From contig CP064961.1 in the NCBI GenBank assembly GCA_016699125.1, positions 496,001-560,000 of the forward strand: a stretch of DNA of 64,000 nt. Reading direction: 5' to 3'. Positions 18,079 to 28,700 of the stretch are shown piece by piece (the stretch's first letter is position 1; every line of letters begins with the position of its first letter). Source of the DNA: a bacterium. GTDB lineage: Bacteria; Babelota; Babeliae; Babelales; Vermiphilaceae. Under the pieces are notes generated by a model. It was not told the DNA's origin, ran no database searches, and was given only the letters and a program-made list of their open reading frames with translations. Position numbers and translations under genes: made by a program.

Positions 18079-18726
18079 ATGATGAAGTATGATGGTAGTA
18101 TGCATGATAACTTTTCTATTGCATGGTTTAAGCTGGCCGAATGTGTAAATAGGGGTGAAAAGGAGCGTGCGTTTGCCATGCATCGACTACTTGCACATTC
18201 CATTAATGATCCGGCACTTGTTTTTCAGCTTGAAGGCGATATCGCTCTTGCATGCAAAGATACAGCCAGAGCGGTCGAGGCATACAAAAAAGCTGCGTTA
18301 AAATATAGCGAGCTCAATCAGCTTGATCAGACAGCTGCAGTATACGAACATCTGTTTTACCTCCTGCCAAACGATTTTTTCATATGCGAAAACCTTGTCA
18401 CACTCTTTCAACGTAAAAAAAATAGCTCAAAGCTTATCGAATATTTCCCTCATTTTCTCAACTTTTTGTCTTTAAAAAGCGACGAAGCTACTTTGATTTC
18501 AACCACTGAAAACTATGCGGATACACTTGAAAAAGAAATTATAGTGACTTTTTATGAGGATATCTTATATGCAAGCTGGCTAGATCATGGATTTGAAGGG
18601 CTCAAAAAGTACCTGGTCGAACAGATTATGTTGCACTACCTTGCTGAAAATGATGACACAGGCTTAGAACAGTGGAAAGACAGACTTGCCGTTTTACGGC
18701 CAGACTTGATACGATATACGCAATAA
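18079..18726 (+). CDS. TPR-like helical repeat protein
   Basis: I start at ATG 18079, which has GGAG 9 nt upstream; the frame is open through the tRNA but has no supported earlier start. The 215-residue protein contains TPR-like helix pairs (ALACKDTARAVEAYKKAAL, QTAAVYEHLFYLLPND). No signal peptide is present, so it is probably cytoplasmic. Such repeats mediate protein contacts; no partner is evident. It lies 80 nt after tRNA-Phe and converges on the gene at 18730. Confidence 0.6.
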   Translation: MMKYDGSMHDNFSIAWFKLAECVNRGEKERAFAMHRLLAHSINDPALVFQLEGDIALACKDTARAVEAYKKAALKYSELNQLDQTAAVYEHLFYLLPNDFFICENLVTLFQRKKNSSKLIEYFPHFLNFLSLKSDEATLISTTENYADTLEKEIIVTFYEDILYASWLDHGFEGLKKYLVEQIMLHYLAENDDTGLEQWKDRLAVLRPDLIRYTQ

Positions 18727-18729
18727 TTG

Positions 18730-19239
18730 CTATGGCTTTTGATGTGCTGATGATGATTGCGCATGGTCTTTCTTGAAATTTGCAACACCTTCGTCGGGTA
18801 GCAGACCATGGAAACATTTTTTGAAATCATCGTAATTACAACTGTTTTTATGATGACAAATATCATTAAATTTTTTATGGCCTATGGAAAGCTCATCTTC
18901 GTATGACTTAGCCAACAAAGGATCCCATGAAAGCTCATCTTTTCGATCCCACATCTTTTTGAAACCTTCTGAGATTTTCAAAAAATCATTACCCATGAGC
19001 GCTAAAGCATGAGTTTCACCCTCTTTTAATTTAACATTTGGTTTTCTATAAAGTTTGTTATCACAAAGAAGAATAAAGCACCCAATACAATAAGATGCTC
19101 TATGAAAAGAAAGAGCTAAACGCACAACAGGATCAGATACTTTATAAGAATTCTGATTTTGATTTGGCAATAGCCCAGTCCCTACAGGCATGACAGGTTT
19201 GCATGTCAATAATACAAGTATCAAACACAATCTTCTCAT
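18730..19239 (-). CDS. Secreted hypothetical protein
   Basis: 169 residues starting MRRLCLILVLLTCKPVMPVG, a short signal sequence. A second hydrophobic stretch (ASYCIGCFILLCDNKLYR) and a His/Cys-rich segment (ICHHKNSCNYDDFKKCFHG) follow. Six or more cysteines could make disulfides outside the cytoplasm. No family was recognised. Confidence 0.5.
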   Translation of the reverse strand: MRRLCLILVLLTCKPVMPVGTGLLPNQNQNSYKVSDPVVRLALSFHRASYCIGCFILLCDNKLYRKPNVKLKEGETHALALMGNDFLKISEGFKKMWDRKDELSWDPLLAKSYEDELSIGHKKFNDICHHKNSCNYDDFKKCFHGLLPDEGVANFKKDHAQSSSAHQKP

Positions 19240-19403
19240 TTCTTAATATCTTCCAATATAAAATTTTTTCTAATTGATAATATCAAATTATACTAAAAAC
19301 AGTTTTTTGTCAAATTCGTATAGAAATATCATTGCATGTAAAACCATCGCCACAACAAGGATAGATCATGAGTTTTTAAAGCTCTACTTCAGTTTTTCGA
19401 GGC

Positions 19404-19440
19404 TTCGATTTTTCAGCGCTTCGATTTTTCAGCGCTTCGA
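19404..19440 (-). repeat. 16-bp tandem repeat at the 3' end of a secreted-protein gene
   Basis: Two perfect 16-bp copies of TTCGATTTTTCAGCGC (plus strand 19404-19419 and 19420-19435) and a partial third copy cover the stop codon of the gene at 19413-21023. Because 16 is not a multiple of three, each copy moves the frame and changes where the protein ends. Confidence 0.75.
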
Positions 19441-21023
19441 CTTTCAGTGCTAGTTTTTTCACCGCATATCTCTATCATTCGTGCTGCCTGTTGTTTTTTG
19501 TCATACACAGATGATGATTTTACAGCTACCGTCTGATTCAGTTTTTTTGCAAGTTCCAGATTTCTTGTTTGCCTACTTTGTAAAATCTTAATTTTTTTTC
19601 CAACAGAAAATGCTTTTTTTGCTTTTTTTAGATCATCCGTTGTTTCTGGCGTTAATGGAATTGCATGATCAAGTGTATATTTAAAGTAATCAGCATACGC
19701 TTGCCGTGCTTCTTGCTGTGTTTGATGTACCATAACTCGATTGTCAGTCCGTGTAAAACCTTCATACTGTTGTGCATTGATATCCTGCCTTTGATCAGAA
19801 ACATGTGCTTTCGCACGTGGATGGAAGCCACTACCTTTTTTATATGGAGGCCTCAATGTATGGTTCAAAGTGAATGAATATTTATCATCCATGTCATTTC
19901 CAAGTGCAAAAAGCTGATTATTGTTAATCATGAGACTTTTTTTTGAGATCGGTAATGCAAATCCTCTATTGCCTACTTGTGGATCATTTAGTAGTGCCAC
20001 ATAGTAAGCTGGACATTCTCCTCCATAGTAAATATTTGAAAGCATTCTATCACCAAATGAAATAGATGCAGCCCCTTTCCCCATGATGTTACGAGGTACA
20101 ATATTTGTTTTTTTATGTGTCTCATTTTCACCCGCTAAAGTTCTTGCGTACATTGATTCAGATTGCTTGGTTACAATGTCATAGCTATCATTTTTATTAA
20201 AATCTATACCTTTAGTGTATCCTCTGAAAAAAAGTGTTTTTGAGGAATCAGCATATTTTAAATCTACTTCGACATCAATCGTCTTGTGTAATAAAGGGAT
20301 AACCTTATTCTTGTGTGTCGTAGAATAGTGGCTCAATTCTACTTGATTACTCACATGTTTTTTAAAAAGCTCTTTCTTTTGCTGAGGGTCAAGCATTTCA
20401 ATTTTCTGTAAATCTTTTCCTAATGTATCTATGACTGCCTTATTGACTACAACCTTTGAGCTATAATTTTGCGCAATATCTTTATTTAAGTGTGTCACAT
20501 AATCCACTGCATCAAAAAGCGTATCAGAAACCCACGTCGCCTTTACACCAGGAAACTGTTGATCAAGTTTCTCTTGAATAACCTTCGTTTCATCAACATC
20601 AGGATTGTAGTCAGGATTTCTAATCGCCGTTGGCCATTGATACTGGTCAACCACCTCTGCAACTTTTTCGTACTCTTTTTTATCAAGCGGAACAGCTTCA
20701 TCATTTTCACCTTTACGATAAAAAACATGTTCAGCTTTCGCCTTTTTTGCGTTTGCGATCATTGCCGCAAGAACCCCACCAACTGCACACACCGCTTTTG
20801 CTCGAGGGCTAATTTTTTGTCCGGTTTGCATAATTTTTGGCACAGTCAGATTCGCTTTGGCAGCACCAACGTGCTGTTTTATGGCAGACCCAACAGATGC
20901 TTGGGCCTTTGAAAATCTGTCTGTCACAGTGTTTAAAAAGCTTGAAAACATGCAGCAAGACTCGCTAACAAACAGTAAAAATGATAAAAGTGTGATCTGA
21001 TAGATTTTTTTCATAATAACCAT
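19413..21023 (-). CDS. Secreted protein of the four-member FRGY/SES/TQQEAR family, copy 1
   Basis: 536 residues. The start MVIMKKIYQ has GGAGG 7 nt upstream, the same leader as copy 2. A signal peptide ends near the CCMF motif. The family core begins with HVFYRKGEN...LDKKEYEK, then QWPTAIRNP and LDQQFPGVKATW. Invariant blocks are FFRGY (R267), QSESMYARTLAGEN (S288 and S290), HPRAKAHVS and TQQEARQAYADY (Q436, E438). An R/S-x-S/Q-x-E set in this order recalls ADP-ribosyltransferases, but spacing is atypical and this is speculative. The last 40 residues differ from the other copies and end in 16-bp repeats. Function unknown; a host-directed effector is one possibility. Confidence 0.65.
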   Translation of the reverse strand: MVIMKKIYQITLLSFLLFVSESCCMFSSFLNTVTDRFSKAQASVGSAIKQHVGAAKANLTVPKIMQTGQKISPRAKAVCAVGGVLAAMIANAKKAKAEHVFYRKGENDEAVPLDKKEYEKVAEVVDQYQWPTAIRNPDYNPDVDETKVIQEKLDQQFPGVKATWVSDTLFDAVDYVTHLNKDIAQNYSSKVVVNKAVIDTLGKDLQKIEMLDPQQKKELFKKHVSNQVELSHYSTTHKNKVIPLLHKTIDVEVDLKYADSSKTLFFRGYTKGIDFNKNDSYDIVTKQSESMYARTLAGENETHKKTNIVPRNIMGKGAASISFGDRMLSNIYYGGECPAYYVALLNDPQVGNRGFALPISKKSLMINNNQLFALGNDMDDKYSFTLNHTLRPPYKKGSGFHPRAKAHVSDQRQDINAQQYEGFTRTDNRVMVHQTQQEARQAYADYFKYTLDHAIPLTPETTDDLKKAKKAFSVGKKIKILQSRQTRNLELAKKLNQTVAVKSSSVYDKKQQAARMIEICGEKTSTESRSAEKSKR

Positions 21024-21088
21024 CCATAAACCTCCATTTTACAACGATTTACATGGGTACACTTATACGTTTATACATTATTTTCTAT

Positions 21089-22480
21089 TCATAGCTCTTC
21101 TTTGAACTGCACAAACGTTTTGCCCTCTTTTGCCGCGTTCCATGCTTTTTTTGCCGTTTTGATGTCATCTGCAGTTGGCTCGGTCAATGGAATGGCATTA
21201 TTCATAACTTCTTTAAAATAATCCGCATATCCTTGCCGTGCTTCTTGTTGGGTTTTATGAACAGTGACCCGTTTATCTTTTCTGTCTCGACCTGCTATCC
21301 AAGACAGATCTTGAATCTGCATTGTTGGATCTTCTGCAGAAACATGGGCTTTTGCTCGTGGATGATAATGAAACCCCGTTTTAAAAGGAGCCCTTCTTTT
21401 GAAGCTAACATTTCCTGTATCATCTAAATCATTTCCAAGCGAAAATGAGCTGTCAGTTCTCTTCATAAGTTTTTCTTTTGAAACAGGTATTGCAAATCCT
21501 CGATTATCTTTAACCATATAATGTAATGGACATTCTCCACCCCAAGAAATATTTGAAAGTATTCTGTCACTAAATGACAAAAGTGCTACCCCCTGATGAA
21601 TAACACTTCTGGTTTGCCGATTAGCTTTTCTACCAGCTTCATTTTCACCTGCCATTGTTTTTGCATAATCTGATTCAGATTGATCTTTTGAAACATAAAA
21701 AGCATCTTGTCTATTAAAGTCTAATCTGTTTCTATAGCCCCGAAAAAAAAGAGTTTTTGTCGGATCGGTTTCTTTTAAATCTATTTCTGCATCAACTGTT
21801 TTATGCAACACGTTGGTAAGTTTCTGTTTATCTGGCTCGCACTGCTGAACCAAACCATTCATTTTACTCGAATCTATCGTGTTTTCAATATGTTTTTTAA
21901 AAATGTTTCTCTTCACTTGTAAATCAGCTGTCTCAATTTTCTGTAAATCTTTTCCTAATGTATCTATGACTGCATTATTGACTGTAGCTTTTACACTACA
22001 ATATTGATCAATATCTTCACCACGTTTTAACCATGTATCATAATCCACTGCATCAAATAATACATTCGGAACCCACATTGCTTTCACTCCAGGAAACTGT
22101 TGATCAAGTTTTTTTTGAATTACATGTGTTTCATCAAGCGCAGGATTGTATGCAGGATTTTTGATTGCAGTAGGCCATTGATAATTTTTGATAACTTTTT
22201 TATTAATTTTTTCATATTCTTTTTGATTCAGCGGAAGCACATTTCCCTCTCTATCTTGCTTATACACAACATGTTCAGACCTTTTGATGGTTTTTGGAAC
22301 CATAAGATTTGTTTTAAAATCTGTAGGCTGCTTTGTTGCAGCTACGCCAATCGATACTTTGGGACTCGCAATCGATGATTTTGCTGCACGGATAAAATTT
22401 GAAAACATGCAGTGAGACTGGCCAACAAACAGTAAAAATGAGAAAAATATGATCTGATAAGCTTTTTTCATAATAACCAT
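21089..22480 (-). CDS. Secreted protein of the four-member FRGY/SES/TQQEAR family, copy 2
   Basis: 463 residues, start MVIMKKAYQ with GGAGG upstream, signal peptide ending near HCMF. It is the shortest of the four. Conserved blocks are YQWPTAIKNPAYNP, LDQQFPGVKAMWVP, TLFFRGYRNRLDF, QSESDYAKTMAGEN, FHYHPRAKAHVS and TQQEARQGYADYF. The C-terminus KKAWNAAKEGKTFVQF is shared with copy 3. The upstream leader is nearly identical to that of copy 1, indicating recent tandem duplication. No known domain was recognised with confidence. Confidence 0.65.
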   Translation of the reverse strand: MVIMKKAYQIIFFSFLLFVGQSHCMFSNFIRAAKSSIASPKVSIGVAATKQPTDFKTNLMVPKTIKRSEHVVYKQDREGNVLPLNQKEYEKINKKVIKNYQWPTAIKNPAYNPALDETHVIQKKLDQQFPGVKAMWVPNVLFDAVDYDTWLKRGEDIDQYCSVKATVNNAVIDTLGKDLQKIETADLQVKRNIFKKHIENTIDSSKMNGLVQQCEPDKQKLTNVLHKTVDAEIDLKETDPTKTLFFRGYRNRLDFNRQDAFYVSKDQSESDYAKTMAGENEAGRKANRQTRSVIHQGVALLSFSDRILSNISWGGECPLHYMVKDNRGFAIPVSKEKLMKRTDSSFSLGNDLDDTGNVSFKRRAPFKTGFHYHPRAKAHVSAEDPTMQIQDLSWIAGRDRKDKRVTVHKTQQEARQGYADYFKEVMNNAIPLTEPTADDIKTAKKAWNAAKEGKTFVQFKEEL

Positions 22481-22595
22481 CCATGAACCTCCATTCTACA
22501 ACGATTTACATAGGTATATGTATAAGTTTATAGATTATTTTCTATTTGTCAACTTTTAATCGATTGATACCATCAACGCTTTAGTTTTACCCATT

Positions 22596-24026
22596 TCATA
22601 GTTCTGCTTTGAACTGCTCAAATGTTTTACCCTCTTTTGCTGCATTCCATGCCTCTTTTGCCTTTTGGATGTCATCTGCAGTCTCGTCGGTCAATGGAAT
22701 TGCATTATCAAGTGTATATTTACAGTAATCTGCATACCCCTGCCGTGCTTCTTGTTGCGTTTTGTGAAGAGTAACTCGTTTGTCTTTTCTGTCTTGGCTA
22801 GCTATCTCAGACAGATCTTGAATCTGCATGGTTGAATTTTCTTCAGAAACATGTGCTTTTGCACGCGGATGACAGTGAGGACCACTTCTAAAAATAGGTC
22901 TTTGTTGCAAATACAATTCTGATCCAAAATCTTTTCCAAGTGAAAAAAAACTATTGCTTTTGTTCATAAGTTCTCTTTTTTCAACTGGTATAGCAAACCC
23001 ACGATTATGGATTTTCATATAATACCAGGGGCATGCACCAATATCATATACAATATTATCCAACAGTCTTTCTCCAAACGACAATGGAATAGCTCCATCA
23101 TAATCATGTATTTTAAGGAGATCAGATTCTCCGGACAATGCCTTAGAATAATCTGATTCAGATTGATTTTTTGCCACATCAAAGCTATCATATTCACTAA
23201 AATCTACATTTTCGCGATACCCTCTAAAAAAAAGCATTTTTGCTGGATGATTCATTTTGTACTCCGCTTCTGCATCAATCGTTTTATCTATGATTTCGTC
23301 TGACGGTACATCTTTAAAACTTAACCATCTGACAGATTGAAAGTATTCTTTTGTGGCTTGAGCGTATTTTTTTACCATTAGTTTAAATAACATTGTTCTT
23401 GCTTGCCAGGTAAGTGTTTCTATTTTTTGTAAATCCGCTGAAAACTTGTGTATTATTTCGGTATTTATAAAATGCTTTGATAGTTGTTGATATTCAAAAA
23501 GTCGCACCATGCTTTTTTGGCTTATTGCATAATCAACCAGATCAAACAGTGTATCCGGAATCCACATAGCCTTGACTCCAGGAAACTGTTGATCAAGTTT
23601 CTCTTGAATAACCTTCGTTTCATCAACATCAGGATTGTATTTACGATTTTTGATTGCTGTTGGCCATTGATGCTGGTCAACAACTTCTGCTGCAATTTTG
23701 TTGTATTCATTTTCATCAAGTGGAATGATATTTTGATCTTTACCTTCCCGATACAAAACATGTTCAGCTTTTACCTGCTTTTTATTTACAATCGCAGCGG
23801 TCAATAACCCACCAGCACCTAAACCTATTTTTTTGAGCGACACAATACCCTGCTTTTGTGCAGATTGTTTGGCCATTGCGGCAATCAAAAACCTGGCAAA
23901 GGGAAGCTTTGTTATCACATGTTGCATCACGCCTAAAAACATGCAGCGGCAGTCAACGGTGAGGAGTAAAAGTAGCACAACTGCTACGTTTTTAACTGTT
24001 TTATAGAAAAATGTACAATTCTTCAT
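22596..24026 (-). CDS. Secreted protein of the four-member FRGY/SES/TQQEAR family, copy 3
   Basis: I prefer the ATG at 24026 (MKNCTFFYKTVKNVAVV), which directly begins the signal peptide, over the longer frame to 24071. The 5' third closely matches copy 4 (FLGVMQHVITKLPFARFL against FLGVVQHVITKLPFARFL). The core has MLFFRGYRENVDF, QSESDYSKALSGES, CHPRAKAHVS and TQQEARQGYADY. The middle region (residues 170-260) is the most divergent. The start is 1 nt after the restored stop of copy 4, so both probably belong to one transcript. Confidence 0.65.
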   Translation of the reverse strand: MKNCTFFYKTVKNVAVVLLLLLTVDCRCMFLGVMQHVITKLPFARFLIAAMAKQSAQKQGIVSLKKIGLGAGGLLTAAIVNKKQVKAEHVLYREGKDQNIIPLDENEYNKIAAEVVDQHQWPTAIKNRKYNPDVDETKVIQEKLDQQFPGVKAMWIPDTLFDLVDYAISQKSMVRLFEYQQLSKHFINTEIIHKFSADLQKIETLTWQARTMLFKLMVKKYAQATKEYFQSVRWLSFKDVPSDEIIDKTIDAEAEYKMNHPAKMLFFRGYRENVDFSEYDSFDVAKNQSESDYSKALSGESDLLKIHDYDGAIPLSFGERLLDNIVYDIGACPWYYMKIHNRGFAIPVEKRELMNKSNSFFSLGKDFGSELYLQQRPIFRSGPHCHPRAKAHVSEENSTMQIQDLSEIASQDRKDKRVTLHKTQQEARQGYADYCKYTLDNAIPLTDETADDIQKAKEAWNAAKEGKTFEQFKAEL

Positions 24027-24080
24027 CCTATTGACCTTCTTGGTGACTTGCTTGTTTAGTTTGCTCAGCATTTCTTTCTG

Positions 24081-25616
24081 CTACTCCACGATCCCACGCT
24101 TTTTTGCTTTTTTGAGGTCCTTTGCTGTTGGTTCGGTTAATGGAATTGCATTGTTAAGGGTATATTCATGGTAATCGACATAGCCTTGCCGTGCTTCTTG
24201 TTGGGTTGGGTAAATAACGGCACGTGGGCTATCACGTACAAAATACTCATGATCAGCCTTAGGCTGACGCCAACTTAATTCTAAATTTTCATATTGCATT
24301 TCGATTTCCGGCTTTTCTTCTGAAAGATGTGCTTTGCCTCGTGGATGAAAAAAGATTCCACTTTTTCCTATAGATCTATATTTTGCGGTAGAAGAATCTA
24401 AATCATTTCCAATGCAAAAGATTGCATTACTTTCCTCCATGAGCTCTTTTTTTGACACCGGTATAGCAAAGCCTCTTTTCGATTTCGCAATATATTCTAA
24501 GCTACAGTCACTTCCATTGGACCATAAACCTGAAAGGAGTTTTGCTCCAAATGAAGGCAATGCCGCACCTTTCCTCATACTCACCGCAAACCTATGATTT
24601 TTATTAAATTTTCTTCCGCTAGGGTTTTCACCTGCCATTGTTTTTGCATAATCTGACTCAGAATGCTTTTTGGCAACATAAAAACTATCTTCTGCATTAA
24701 AATCAATTCCCTCACCATATCCTCTAAAAAAAACTGTTTTATGAGGATAATTTTCCTTGACCGCCATTTCGATATCTATGGCTTTATGCATTGCTTCAAC
24801 GCCTATTGGCTTAACCAATGAGTATAATTTTTTTTCACCAGAAGAATGTAACGTTTTATGTTTCAGTTCATCATCGCAACCTATTGCTTGATCTAAACTA
24901 TCATGAAAAAGCTTTCCTGCTTTTTGCACATCTGGTAATGCAGGGCCATTAAATTTTGCATTAAAATGTTTTACTAAAACAGTGTTAACAAGGTGTTTTT
25001 GTCCTGCTTCAACCAGCTGACGCTTAAAAGGACGTTTTGCTAACGAATGTTGCGTTTTATCAGGGAAGCCTTCTTTCAAATCAAGTTTAAATTGATTGTA
25101 GCAATCTCTCGATACCACATAATCAACCGCATCAAATAATGTATCCGGAATCCACATAGCTTTGACCCCAGGAAACTGTTGATCAAGCTTTTCTTGAATA
25201 ACCTTTGTCTCATCAACATCAGGATTGTATTCAGGATTTTTAACCGCTGTTGGCCATTGATGTTGGTCAACAACTTCTGCTGCAATTTTTTTGTACTCAT
25301 TTTCATCAAGTGGAATGATATTTTCATTTTCATCTTGCCGATATAAAACATGCTCAGCTTTGACCTGCTTTTTGTTTGCAATCGCTGCCGTCAAAAGTCC
25401 GCCGGTCGCCAAGCCTAGTTTTTTGAGTGACATGGCACTCTGCTTTTGTCCCGATTGTTTGACCATTGCAGCAAGCAAGAATCTGGCAAAGGGAAGCTTT
25501 GTTATCACATGTTGAACGACGCCTAAAAACATGCATGAGCAATCAAGAGTGAGGAGTAAAAGTAACACAACTGCTACATTTTTAACTATTTTATATAAAG
25601 ATTTACTATGTTTCAT
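24081..25616 (-). CDS. Secreted protein of the four-member FRGY/SES/TQQEAR family, copy 4, 3'-frameshifted
   Basis: 511 residues as read, with signal peptide (MKHSKSLYKIVKNVAVVLLLLLTLDCSC) and all family blocks: VFFRGYGEGIDF, HSESDYAKTMAGEN, FHPRGKAHLS, TQQEARQGYVDY. It carries a 60-residue insertion relative to the others in the middle. The end KKAKKRGIVE is aberrant. Adding one A to the A6 tract (plus strand T6 at 24100-24105) gives AKKAWDRGVAERNAEQ... to a stop at 24028-24030, which restores the AKKAW motif of copies 2 and 3 and brings the gene to 1 nt from copy 3. This is the first gene of the array. Confidence 0.65.
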   Translation of the reverse strand: MKHSKSLYKIVKNVAVVLLLLLTLDCSCMFLGVVQHVITKLPFARFLLAAMVKQSGQKQSAMSLKKLGLATGGLLTAAIANKKQVKAEHVLYRQDENENIIPLDENEYKKIAAEVVDQHQWPTAVKNPEYNPDVDETKVIQEKLDQQFPGVKAMWIPDTLFDAVDYVVSRDCYNQFKLDLKEGFPDKTQHSLAKRPFKRQLVEAGQKHLVNTVLVKHFNAKFNGPALPDVQKAGKLFHDSLDQAIGCDDELKHKTLHSSGEKKLYSLVKPIGVEAMHKAIDIEMAVKENYPHKTVFFRGYGEGIDFNAEDSFYVAKKHSESDYAKTMAGENPSGRKFNKNHRFAVSMRKGAALPSFGAKLLSGLWSNGSDCSLEYIAKSKRGFAIPVSKKELMEESNAIFCIGNDLDSSTAKYRSIGKSGIFFHPRGKAHLSEEKPEIEMQYENLELSWRQPKADHEYFVRDSPRAVIYPTQQEARQGYVDYHEYTLNNAIPLTEPTAKDLKKAKKRGIVE

Positions 25617-25776
25617 TGTAATTCATACCTGCTATAAAAAACTATTTGAGCTGAAGCTCTCTTCCTATTTGATGCCTCAAGCATACATGTAGTCAGCGTG
25701 CAAAACCTATATTACACATAGTATATAGTAACAATTTTGACTTATTTGTCAAATTGTATTTTTATTATTTCAATAC

Positions 25777-28700
25777 TTACAATATGCATTCGGCCGACAG
25801 GCCGTGCTGTTCGATCAGATTGATGATAGATTCATTAATGGCAATCTTTGCTGCAACCTGCACGATAAGTTTTCTGTTATTTTCGACAATATGCAGTTCA
25901 ACTGCCGTTTTTCCCCGCGTGCACAGTTTTTTTAATTCCTGCAGGACCGCTTCAGATGGTCTATCTTTGAAGGTTACTCTGATGGTTGCAAAATCATGGC
26001 CGCTTTTCCAGATCTGTTCAACTGGAACTAAAAGTGAAGCTTTTATTTTCAAAGTCCCGGTAGCCTCAGGTTCGATATCACCATTGATGAAAAATGCTTC
26101 GTACTGGGCAATCTGATCCTCGGCGATTTTAAACAGCTTTGGAAACACAATAACTTCGGCCGCAGCAGTTTTGTCCTCAAAAGCCAAAAAGCACATCTTG
26201 TCACCTTTTTTGGTGGTGATAATTCGTCTATTTTTCAAAATTCCCAGACAGGTGGCAGTTTTTTGGGTACGTGCCTGTTCAAACGAGACGGTACGCACGA
26301 TGCGCGCCTGCTGGATATACGTATCAAGCGGATGGGCACTGATGTAAATGCCGACTGCTTCCTTTTCTCGCTGCAGTTTTTCCTTGATGGTCCATTCTGT
26401 ACGTGGTTCAAAGATGTGATGATCATTCAGTTCAGTGGTTGCCGTGTGCCCCAGTTGAAAAACACCCATCTGCCCGGTCGTCGAATCCCGTTTATGAATA
26501 ATCGCCTTTTCAATGACCGTGGCCAGCTCTTCATATTTTTGACTTCGATAGCCCGCCAACTGATCAAAAGCACCCGCAAATATGAGATTTTCAAGCACGC
26601 GTTTGTTTGCTGCTCGCAGGTCGATACGCTTGCAGAAATCAAAAAAGTCTTTGTACAGCCCTCTGGTTTCACGTTCATTGATAATATTTTCAAGGCTCAC
26701 GTGACCCACATTTTTAATGCCCTGCAATCCAAACAGTATCTTTTTATCAACAACCGTAAAATGAATGTTTGATCTGTTGATGTCTGGTGGAATGATTTCA
26801 AGGCCCAGCGCCTTTGCTTCATCGATGTAAAAGGTCATCTTTTCAGTATTGTCTGCTTCAAGCGAGATTAAGCATGCCATAAATTCGGCCGGATATTGCG
26901 CTTTCAGATAGGCTGTCTGATACGCAATCAAGGCATACGCAGCCGAATGTGATTTATTAAAACCATATCCCGCAAAATAGGCCATTAAATCAAAAAGTTC
27001 CTTTGCTTTTTTGGCATCAAACCCTTTTTGGGTAGCACGACTGACAAAAATCGACTCCTGCTTTTGCATCTCCTCAGGCTTCTTTTTACCCATTGCTCGA
27101 CGCAAAATATCAGCTTCGCCGAGCGAATAACCACCGATTGCAGATGCGATTTTCATCACCTGCTCCTGATAGACAATGACACCATACGTCTCTTGCAGAA
27201 TTGGCGCAAGCTCCTCAAAAATGTAACTTATTTTCTGTCTGCCATGTTTTCGCTCAACAAAATCATCAACCATGCCAGATCCTAACGGCCCTGGTCGATA
27301 TAATGCGTTGACCGCAATAATATCTTCAAATTTGGTCGGCTGCAGCTTTCTTAAAACCTCTTTGAGACCGTCACTTTCTAACTGGAATACACCCGAGGTT
27401 TTTCCTTCACACAACAGTTTAAACGTCAACGGATCATCGAGTGGAATTTTTATAATATCGATCACCTGATTATACAGCTTTTCGATCATTTTGACCGCAT
27501 GATCAATGAGCGTTAAGTTTTTAAGACCCAACAGATCCATCTTCAAAAAACCGATCGACTCAAGCTCTGTCATGCCATATTGCGCAACTAGCTCGGTTGT
27601 TTTGGGAGGGACGTACAGAGGCAGTACCTGGGCAACCGGTTCGGGCGAAATAACAATTCCTGCCGCATGTTTTGATGCATGACGAGCTAGCCCTTCGATA
27701 CGCAAAGCAATATCAAACATCTTTTTTGCTTTGGGATTATGCTCGATTAACTCTTTTAGTTTGGGCTCCTGCTCAACCGCCTCTGCAAGCGTAATTTTGA
27801 GCTGCTCAGGAATAAGTGCCGTAATCGCATTTGAATCCTCAAAAGGAAAGCCAAGCACCCGTGCCACGTCTTTGATGGCACCTTTGGCCATCATGGTTCC
27901 GAAGGTAATAATATGGCACACGTTTTCCTGCCCATATTTTTGACAGATATATTCGATAACCCGCTCGCGGCCGACGATACAAAAATCGATATCAATATCG
28001 GGCGGCGATACCCGTTCAGGGTTTAAAAAGCGCTCAAACAGAAGATTATATTTCAGTGGATCGATATTGGTAATCTGTAACACCCACGCAACAAGACACC
28101 CGGCCGCAGAACCCCTGCCTGGTCCGACGGGAATACCGTTTTTGTAAGCCCATTGAATGAAGTCGCTGACCACCAGAAAATACCCGACAAAGCCCATGTC
28201 GATGATCATTTTTATTTCACGATCAAGTCGCTGGTCATATGCAACATCATCAGCTGCAATAAGATTTTGGCTTCGCAACCGCTCAAGGCCCTGTCTGCAT
28301 GCTTTTTCAAAATAGGATTCAGGCGTTTCTGTTTCTGGTATGGCAAATTTTGGGAAAAAAAGTTTATTCGTCTCAAAATCAAACTCGCACATGTCGGTGA
28401 TTTTTCCGCTGTTCCAGACCGCCTCTTCGTGGCCCTGAAACAATGAAAGCATCTCCTGTGTTGATCTGATCGGCACTCTGCACTCGCCAAAACTGTACCT
28501 GTTTGGATTGTCCAGCTGATCATGCGTCTGAATGGCAAGCATGACCTCGTGTGCTTCATGATCATCCATCGACGGATAATGGCAGTCACCAGCAGCAACC
28601 AGGTTAAGATTGCGCTGCTGGGCAAGCTCAAATAACATACTGTTCAGCTTTTTCTGTTCCGCCTGCTCATCCGGCTGTACTTCAAGGTAAAATCGATCTT

